A stretch of 64,000 bases of DNA from a virus, in the IMG/VR virus record IMGVR_UViG_3300033571_009404, positions 246,115 through 310,114 of that record; one strand, written 5' to 3'. Below, piece after piece: positions 58,605 through 64,000 of this stretch; positions within the stretch are counted from its first letter, which is position 1; each line of letters opens with the position of its first letter. The notes beneath the pieces are model-generated. The model worked only from the letters and a program-made list of their open reading frames with translations, had not been told where the DNA came from and made no database searches. Both the position numbers and the translations under genes were made by a program.

Positions 58605-58976
58605 ATGACCACCGCCATCGTTCAGAAGGAAGTTAACATGCTGACCCATCAAGCAGAAATCAAGATGCTGAAGGCTGTCTTCAGCTTGCTGTTCAAGATC
58701 AACATGGAACGTTCGGTCGACACGCTGATGGACGATCTGCAGGATCCGCAATACATGGTTCCGGCTCTCGCCACGTTGCGCGACACCACGGAAAACGACT
58801 TCCTGCTCAAGCAGACTGACATCATCCACTGGTCGCTCCAGTACCTGATTCAAGAAGTCGGCAAGCCGTCGGTGGATGCACCGTACATCAGCACGCTGTC
58901 GGGTGACGGCATGGTTGCAGCACAAGCAGCCATCGCACACCTGAACCAGAAGGTCATCAAGACTCTGGCGGCATAA
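58605..58976 (+). CDS. Small helical soluble protein
   Basis: A 123-residue, helical, charged protein. Two starts are possible: the ATG at 58605 with a distant AAAGG, or the ATG at 58638 with a better-placed AAGGA; the longer form is given. No recognised motif. It ends before a 190-bp gap with two long hairpins. Confidence 0.5.
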   Translation: MTTAIVQKEVNMLTHQAEIKMLKAVFSLLFKINMERSVDTLMDDLQDPQYMVPALATLRDTTENDFLLKQTDIIHWSLQYLIQEVGKPSVDAPYISTLSGDGMVAAQAAIAHLNQKVIKTLAA

Positions 58977-58979
58977 TGC

Positions 58980-59032
58980 CAAGTGTAGGTGATGTGTATT
59001 CCAAATAATCGAGAATACATATCACCTACTTG
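58980..59032. terminator. Long hairpin after 58976
   Basis: CAAGTGTAGGTGATGTGTATTC pairs with the interval ending at 59032 with two or three imperfect positions and an 11-nt loop. It is the longest hairpin seen in the window and lacks a T-run. Confidence 0.7.
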
Positions 59033-59074
59033 ATTATAGATAGAAATATCTGTAGCGATGTCCACTTCTCCTCT

Positions 59075-59120
59075 TAATCTAAGAGCAGGGTAGGCTTACG
59101 CTTATCTTGCTCTTAGATTA
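59075..59120. promoter_or_regulatory. Second long hairpin in the same gap
   Basis: TAATCTAAGAGCA (59075-59087) pairs with TGCTCTTAGATTA (59108-59120) around a 20-nt loop. Coming 43 bp after another long hairpin and 46 bp before a start codon, it may be a leader structure of the following small membrane gene rather than a terminator. Confidence 0.55.
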
Positions 59121-59166
59121 GGGGGATATATACCCTATCTTTTCTTTTTGCCCTCAGGAGATAACC

Positions 59167-59313
59167 ATGGACCTCATCTATGACTTCATCAAAGAAAACC
59201 CGGTCTTAGCCGTACTGTCGTACTGGACGATCGCTGGTATCGCGTTTGCGATCTGGGCGATCAAGTGCACACGTCGAGAAGACAACGAAAAGAAGAAACA
59301 CACCGAAGGCTAA
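59167..59313 (+). CDS. 48-residue membrane protein
   Basis: A tiny gene with an AGGAGATAACC leader. One hydrophobic segment (about 13-33, LAVLSYWTIAGIAFAIWAI) and a charged, lysine-rich tail. The short size and good SD make it a credible real gene; role unknown. Confidence 0.6.
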   Translation: MDLIYDFIKENPVLAVLSYWTIAGIAFAIWAIKCTRREDNEKKKHTEG

Positions 59314-59369
59314 AAAGCCTATCTACAATAATTGCAGTATCTATTTATCCTAACTAATGGAGAATCACC

Positions 59370-59726
59370 ATGAAAGCAATCCACAACTTCTACATCTACT
59401 CCACCGTCATTTCCCTGGTGGCAATTCAACTGGCCGGCGTGTACTACAACAGCAAGCTCTACGCTGAAGTGCATGCATTCGTTGCCAAGTGGAACATCTT
59501 GGCTCATCCCTCCCACTACAAGAAGGTCTACACGTCGTACTCCATCGTCGGCTGGACGATCCTCTCGTTCATCCCGTTCATCAACCTCTTAGCAGCACTG
59601 TTTGTACCCTGCTGGTTCTACGTCACCTACAGCACGGAGAAAGACCGGATGTCGGGTATCGAACTCGGTACCGCTCATGACATCCGTCTGTCCGCCCTTC
59701 TCGAAGGACTGGATCAACCCGCCTAA
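59370..59726 (+). CDS. Two-segment membrane protein
   Basis: A 118-residue protein with hydrophobic segments at about 6-25 (IYSTVISLVAIQLAGVYYNS) and 53-85 (IVGWTILSFIPFINLLAAL and FVPCWFYVTY), separated by a charged loop. Leader TGGAGAATCACC. An upstream stretch at 59323-59350 resembles the AT-rich promoter-like boxes, with two 1-nt insertions. Unknown role. Confidence 0.55.
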   Translation: MKAIHNFYIYSTVISLVAIQLAGVYYNSKLYAEVHAFVAKWNILAHPSHYKKVYTSYSIVGWTILSFIPFINLLAALFVPCWFYVTYSTEKDRMSGIELGTAHDIRLSALLEGLDQPA

Positions 59727-59747
59727 ACCATAAGAAAGGATTTACAT

Positions 59748-60044
59748 ATGTTCGATTTCTTATGGACTAGCTTTTTGGGATGCGTCGTTATCGCAGCGTC
59801 CATTGATGCACGGCAGCATCATTTGGTCAATCGCTTCGATGGACGCATCGACAAGAAGTTACTGCGTCAAGCCGATAACCCCATGATTGATTCGATGGAA
59901 TGCAATTGTATTTTCGTGTTGTTCTGTCAATACTTTCCTGTGTGGAATATCATTTACTCGTGGAAGCGTTTGACGCGGGTAAAGCTGAAACTCAAACGCT
60001 ATCAACGCATGTTGGATGATATCGACATGTCTAATCGAAACTAA
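59748..60044 (+). CDS. Small membrane protein
   Basis: A 98-residue protein with two hydrophobic segments (about 2-20 and 52-70, CIFVLFCQYFPVWNIIYSW), and a basic C-terminus rich in K and R. Leader AAAGGATTTACAT. Unknown role. Confidence 0.5.
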   Translation: MFDFLWTSFLGCVVIAASIDARQHHLVNRFDGRIDKKLLRQADNPMIDSMECNCIFVLFCQYFPVWNIIYSWKRLTRVKLKLKRYQRMLDDIDMSNRN

Positions 60045-60059
60045 ATAAGAGGTGTAATT

Positions 60060-60836
60060 ATGTTCCAAGAAGAAACTACCTCGCATCTGGTAGAGACCAT
60101 GATGCGTCTGAACAAGTCGTCGCCCAAGTACGTACAGTTGGCGATGCAAACCATCGTAGCAGCCATCACGACGGTCTTGAACACGACCGGCGTCTATGAG
60201 GTCAAGGTGCGTGAGACCGAGGATGGTGATGAGATTCTGCGCTTGAAGTTTGAGCAGCTCCTCACCACCAGTAATTACGATTACCCGGCACTGGTGTTGA
60301 CGTATGCTGTCGAGGAAAATCGCCCCGGTCAGTCACGTGAAGCAAGGGCATTCCATGGCACTCAGATCTTCCCAGTCTTCATGGTCAAGGAAGCTTGCGC
60401 GACGTTGTTCCACCGCATGCTCTTGGCCGAAGAAGGTTACCATCCTCTGGCCAAGAAGGTGTGCAAGGAATTCAACCAGCACACCGACTACGACGATGAC
60501 AAGGTGATCGATGCCTTGGGGAACTACACCAAAGAGTTCCTGAAGTATAACACCTCGTCCTGGGGTCGTCATCTGGTGCTGTTCAAGAGTCCTGAAGCTT
60601 GGGACCTTCTCTTCAACCGGATCTTCGACGATGAAAGTCTCTTCGGTACACTGCATACCGAGAACAAGAGCGAAGACAGCTACGAGTTCATCGTCGAGTT
60701 CCCCAGCGAGCTGTACTTCAACGTCTACATCAAGCCGTTGCTGGAAAGCAAAGTCCAATGGGACGTCGTCGACCCGCATTTCGCAGATGCGATGGACCAA
60801 GCAGCAGTCGAAGCTCAAAAGGAAGAAGATGCTTGA
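60060..60836 (+). CDS. Unknown soluble protein, possible paralogue of the gene at 62697
   Basis: A 258-residue acidic protein. N-terminal helix, then the segment DYPALVLTYAVEE, which aligns by order with DYPVLSVLRHAYDD in the protein at 62697, and a C-terminal alpha/beta part. No catalytic motif. The similarity supports, but does not prove, common ancestry. Confidence 0.45.
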   Translation: MFQEETTSHLVETMMRLNKSSPKYVQLAMQTIVAAITTVLNTTGVYEVKVRETEDGDEILRLKFEQLLTTSNYDYPALVLTYAVEENRPGQSREARAFHGTQIFPVFMVKEACATLFHRMLLAEEGYHPLAKKVCKEFNQHTDYDDDKVIDALGNYTKEFLKYNTSSWGRHLVLFKSPEAWDLLFNRIFDDESLFGTLHTENKSEDSYEFIVEFPSELYFNVYIKPLLESKVQWDVVDPHFADAMDQAAVEAQKEEDA

Positions 60837-60856
60837 ACCTTCCCCGAAAGACCAAT

Positions 60857-60876
60857 CACACGGCTCAGAACGTGTG
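60857..60876. terminator. Short hairpin in the gap after 60836
   Basis: CACACG pairs with CGTGTG (60871-60876) around an 8-nt loop; the stem may extend by TCA/TGA with a bulge. Confidence 0.45.
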
Positions 60877-60909
60877 CGTGATGACCTCTACAAATAAGGA
60901 GTAACACCT

Positions 60910-61254
60910 ATGGCAAAGCAACGTAGCGGCTGGACAGCTGCACAAAAAGAAGACTTCATCAAGTGGCACAACGACCGTATCGCCGCTCTCGGCTATCCGG
61001 ATGAAGTCGTGAAGGAACTGACGCATGCGCGCAACAAGTGGATGCCCAAGACCGTGGAAGCTACCCCCACGATCGGCGACGTCCCCAAGAAACCCAAGAA
61101 GCAGCAGTACGCAACGCAAGGCGGTGGTCTGGCTGAACGTGACGCGTACGGCGATCTGGTCTTCGTGACCGCGCCGCCGCCTGGCCTCGGTCTGGAAGTG
61201 GGTGACTACGTTCCGGAAGACTGGGACTATCAACCGATCCACAAGTTCAACTAA
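60910..61254 (+). CDS. Small soluble protein
   Basis: A 114-residue protein after AAGGAGTAACACC. Helical N-terminal 50 residues with tryptophans, then a proline/glycine-rich, probably extended second half. No recognised motif. Confidence 0.45.
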   Translation: MAKQRSGWTAAQKEDFIKWHNDRIAALGYPDEVVKELTHARNKWMPKTVEATPTIGDVPKKPKKQQYATQGGGLAERDAYGDLVFVTAPPPGLGLEVGDYVPEDWDYQPIHKFN

Positions 61255-61289
61255 TTCCCATCACTACCTAATGTGAAAGGATGTAAATC

Positions 61290-61808
61290 ATGAGCATCAA
61301 AATCAAACCGGTCAGTCGTGAAAACCTGATCACCAGTCTGAACATCCATGACTTCGGTCTGACTGTGGAGCAGTTGACCATGCTCCACGCACTGATCAAG
61401 ACTAATCTGTTGCGCGATGGCGTCTACACCGCCCAGTTGCAAAACAAAGATCAGCTGATGATCTCGCTCGACGACAGCCACTGGGCTACTGTCGGCACGC
61501 TGAGGACCGTCATCGTGTCCTTCGGCGAATTCATGCCAGCCATGGATGAAGGTGATGAGGACGGCTGGATGGTCAGTGGTACGCGTTACTTCCCAGCTTA
61601 CGACAACGGTCTTGATGACGCCGTCATGGTCTTCATGGGACGTCTCTTCGCCAACCCCAACACTGTCAACCTGCCCTACGCCAACATCGACTCCTGGTCG
61701 CTGGAAGCTATCGAGAAGACCTACAGTGAACGTCCCGATCTGGTGGCTCAAGCTGAAGAAAACTTCAGCTACAAGATCACCGTTCTGGAAGTCGGCATCC
61801 CAGCCTAA
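61290..61808 (+). CDS. Unknown soluble protein
   Basis: A 172-residue acidic protein after AAAGGATGTAAATC. Mixed alpha/beta, with a D/E-rich MDEGDEDGWM stretch. No motif. Co-directional with its neighbours at 27-35 nt spacings. Confidence 0.45.
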   Translation: MSIKIKPVSRENLITSLNIHDFGLTVEQLTMLHALIKTNLLRDGVYTAQLQNKDQLMISLDDSHWATVGTLRTVIVSFGEFMPAMDEGDEDGWMVSGTRYFPAYDNGLDDAVMVFMGRLFANPNTVNLPYANIDSWSLEAIEKTYSERPDLVAQAEENFSYKITVLEVGIPA

Positions 61809-61835
61809 GCAATTCCAACCAATAGAGGATAAATC

Positions 61836-62672
61836 ATGACCAATAACAAAAAAGCAACACCTATTAACTCAGTCGATGAAGTAAAGTCGACGATTGAGCA
61901 ACAAGTCGACAAATACATCGCTGCAAGTATGGAGGGTACGGTCAAAGGTGGCTTCGTCGCGCAGTTCGACGGTGTCTTCTTCGACATTGCTTCACTCGAC
62001 GTCAATGTCGTCCATCTCCTGATCTCTCTGGAGAAGCGCGGCATGTTGAACCGCAACAAGTTGAAGGAACTCGTCAGTCCCGTTGAACCTAACCGTCGTG
62101 GTGAGATTATCAAGGGGACTTACAAGGACCCCTTCGGTAATGTGAGGGACATTCGTGACCTCGACATCACTGCGATGGCATTGCGTGCCAACAGCCCGGT
62201 TCCTAATTCGTTTGACGCCATGTTGGATAACGTCACGGTACATCATCGGGATATGCAGGATACAGCTGATATTCCGATTAAGCTGATACCGTTCGTTTCC
62301 CGTGAACCTCGCTCAGTGATGGCTCGTTGGGCGCAAGACCATGCGTTAGTTAGTCCGGCTGTTGTTGAAGTGATGAAAGAACGAATGGGCAATGACCGTA
62401 TGCTGGCAATACTGCAGCGTGAAATGGAATCGACTCGACCCATGGATCCGGGTAGCTTCGTCTACCGTAATTACCAAGGTATGCGGGGTGGTTTTGCCGA
62501 TCGCCATAACCTGGATCATGATGGGGATAGCATGACATTCCCTATGCGTGGTGGTGGTCTGTCCAAGGGCGAGCGCAAGCGTCGTAAGAAGTTCTACGCA
62601 AAAGAGATCGCTGAGCAAGAAAAGGAAATCCTGCCCAGTCCTCTGCTGCGCAATCTGATCAAGAAGATCTAA
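61836..62672 (+). CDS. Unknown protein with an N-x-D-x-D-G-D-x-M motif
   Basis: A 278-residue protein. Most is unrecognised, but near residue 225 the sequence RHNLDHDGDSMTF matches the pattern of the catalytic loop of RNA polymerase beta-prime subunits (N-A-D-F-D-G-D-Q-M) at N, D, D, G, D and M. The gene is far shorter than any beta-prime subunit, so it is either a chance match, a metal-binding site, or a small fragment of a split polymerase. The C-terminus is lysine-rich and probably helical. Confidence 0.45.
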   Translation: MTNNKKATPINSVDEVKSTIEQQVDKYIAASMEGTVKGGFVAQFDGVFFDIASLDVNVVHLLISLEKRGMLNRNKLKELVSPVEPNRRGEIIKGTYKDPFGNVRDIRDLDITAMALRANSPVPNSFDAMLDNVTVHHRDMQDTADIPIKLIPFVSREPRSVMARWAQDHALVSPAVVEVMKERMGNDRMLAILQREMESTRPMDPGSFVYRNYQGMRGGFADRHNLDHDGDSMTFPMRGGGLSKGERKRRKKFYAKEIAEQEKEILPSPLLRNLIKKI

Positions 62673-62696
62673 TAATCTCAACGAATAGGGGTATTT

Positions 62697-63605
62697 ATGC
62701 ATCCGACTAAACACACCACTGTCAACATCTTCAACGCCCGCAACGAAGCAATCAGCGGGATTTTCACTCATTACGTCAAAGGTATCACGAACAACGTGCT
62801 CAACAGCATGGTTAACATGGTGTCGCAGACCCTCAGCAAGTATGGGGTGTGTGAGAATACCGATCCGGAGTCCAATGACAACTTCGAGATCAAGTACGAA
62901 CTGGTCTCGTTCGGCGAGGGTATCGATCGTCAAGACTATCCGGTGCTGTCTGTGCTGAGGCATGCCTACGATGATTCGAATGAAGTCGAGCATCACGTGA
63001 CGGCATCCAAGTCGATCTTCCCCATCGACGATGAGAAGCGTGCGATCTACCTGTTCCTCAGTCATCTTCTCGGTATCAAGCAGGTTGAAGATCGTCACAT
63101 CGGCCTCTTCTATACATACTCCGGCAAGGAAATCGCTGAACACTACAAAGAGAACCCTCTGGACAAGGTGTGCGTCTCGGTTTCCAGGACGCAAAACTGG
63201 CGCGAGATGATGGGCTTCATCCAACCAGAAGACAATGGCGTCGAGTGCGCTAACATCTACCTGGACGATGGACGTACCAGCATTCTCATCGTCTATCCAT
63301 CCCGCCAACACATGAACATCGCAGCTCGTCGTGTCGGTCGTGACTGGAGTCGTCACGTGAAAGTCATGGATCGCTGGAATTACATCGATCCGTTCAAGCA
63401 GTACAGTGACGACAAGCTCTGCAATGTGAACAACGTGGTGGACGTTATGCGTTCGCAGTACAACATCAACCAACCTGACGTGAGTAAGATCGAAGCAGTC
63501 CTCAAGGAAGCTTACGTCGACAACAACATGCCAGCAGACCCGCTGACAGCCGTCATCACGGTGAAGTATGCCAAGATGATCATGAAGGCACACGGCATCG
63601 AGTAA
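62697..63605 (+). CDS. Unknown soluble protein
   Basis: A 302-residue protein. Start without a strong SD (AATAGGGG upstream). It contains an N-terminal helix, DYPVLSVLRHAYDD (compare the protein at 60060), an acidic middle and a basic C-terminal helix. No catalytic motif recognised. Confidence 0.45.
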   Translation: MHPTKHTTVNIFNARNEAISGIFTHYVKGITNNVLNSMVNMVSQTLSKYGVCENTDPESNDNFEIKYELVSFGEGIDRQDYPVLSVLRHAYDDSNEVEHHVTASKSIFPIDDEKRAIYLFLSHLLGIKQVEDRHIGLFYTYSGKEIAEHYKENPLDKVCVSVSRTQNWREMMGFIQPEDNGVECANIYLDDGRTSILIVYPSRQHMNIAARRVGRDWSRHVKVMDRWNYIDPFKQYSDDKLCNVNNVVDVMRSQYNINQPDVSKIEAVLKEAYVDNNMPADPLTAVITVKYAKMIMKAHGIE

Positions 63606-63610
63606 GAAGA

Positions 63611-63633
63611 GGGGAGGAAACTCTCCTCCCCTT
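63611..63633. terminator. Strong hairpin terminator
   Basis: GGGGAGGA and TCCTCCCC flank a 5-nt loop, followed by TTTAG. Confidence 0.75.
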
Positions 63634-63657
63634 TAGTAACAACATAGGAGAATCAAC

Positions 63658-64000
63658 ATGCAAACTCAAAACAATAACCCGGTGCTGCCGGGTAAATTCA
63701 TCGTCAGCATTGACGGCAAGAACCAAAGCTTCACAAGCGAAGACCTGACCACCAAGCTTCTTCTCAACGACGACCATTCGCGCTACTTGGTTCAACAAGC
63801 CAAGAGTCTGTCGGATGGTTTCTACAAGACCGGCGCGCTTGCTGCTACGGTGGTTGTGGGGGAAGATATCCCTTACCTCTACCTGAAGGATAACGTGACG
63901 GCTGAAGTCTTCCTGCGCGTGTTGCGTGAACGTTACCCGCTGCGCTCGCAGAAGGTGGAGTTCGAAACCGTACTGCGCGTGCTGTCCAACCACAACAGCA
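63658..64000 (+). CDS. Unknown protein (3' partial)
   Basis: A frame open to the right edge, 114 codons visible, with an ATAGGAGAATCAAC leader. Starts MQTQNNNPVLPGKFIVSIDG and is mixed alpha/beta. The full length and role cannot be judged from this window. Confidence 0.6.
   Translation, partial: MQTQNNNPVLPGKFIVSIDGKNQSFTSEDLTTKLLLNDDHSRYLVQQAKSLSDGFYKTGALAATVVVGEDIPYLYLKDNVTAEVFLRVLRERYPLRSQKVEFETVLRVLSNHNS

Noticed and set aside
60827-60895. 22-codon frame overlapping the end of the gene at 60060
   Set aside because: Too short, no SD of its own and no membrane or other feature to support it.
62346-63593. 415-residue open frame on the minus strand
   Set aside because: Antisense to two well-supported plus-strand genes and rich in V, H and D as expected from reverse reading of biased codons.

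Overview
The window looks like part of the genome of a very large tailed phage (jumbo myovirus) of a Gram-negative host, most likely in the phiKZ-like nucleus-forming lineage. The signs are tightly packed genes with short Shine-Dalgarno (SD) linked spacings, a run of inner-head-type proteins with [AS]-x-E maturation sites, a B-family DNA polymerase/exonuclease beside them, a very large tail-fibre locus, and a cluster of tiny membrane proteins with few recognisable homologies. No rRNA, tRNA, insertion sequence or CRISPR array was seen. Lineage and host are inferences; no shell protein, tubulin or complete RNA polymerase gene lies in the window.

Layout. (1) 1-10,026: end of an acidic inner-head-like protein, a GH19-type endolysin, an opposing B-family polymerase/exonuclease fragment, a membrane HEVGH metallopeptidase-like protein, and three virion proteins with a shared membrane-proximal motif. 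(2) 10,087-14,105, minus strand: two large virion proteins (baseplate candidates). (3) 14,139-25,785: structural proteins, including a strikingly acidic 692-residue inner-head candidate, then an overlapping tail/baseplate operon. (4) 25,912-41,572: a tandem expansion of tail-fibre paralogues in two families, including one two-domain member split into two genes. (5) 41,644-45,952: glycine-rich fibre/adhesin, an S74-type intramolecular chaperone, a cysteine-rich tail protein with a C-terminal Hint domain, and a 2-oxoglutarate/Fe(II) oxygenase. (6) 46,080-51,010: small glycine-zipper membrane proteins, three of them with two zinc-binding cysteine clusters, served by a repeated AT-rich promoter-like box. 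(7) 51,111-55,373: soluble unknown proteins, ending with a helix-hairpin-helix protein resembling the C-terminal half of IS110-type transposases. (8) 55,374-57,892: a 2.5-kb stretch with no gene. (9) 57,893-64,000: a secreted protein, more small membrane proteins and unknown soluble proteins.

The standout is region 8. It holds 135 consecutive degenerate hexamers at an 18-bp pitch, strictly alternating between AGTAYC-type and TGAAYC-type, so a 36-bp repeat with 67 copies plus one half unit. The 12-nt segments between hexamers do not repeat. Of 134 intervals, 122 are exactly 18, seven are 19 and five are 17. I know of no described element like it. It fits a long binding array for a phage DNA- or RNA-binding protein, and the adjacent helix-hairpin-helix protein is the obvious first candidate.

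Hairpins close most transcription units. Many share outer arms of the CATA...TATG type, with TATGCCGT on the 3' side. All calls rest on reading the sequence; no database search or folding calculation was run.
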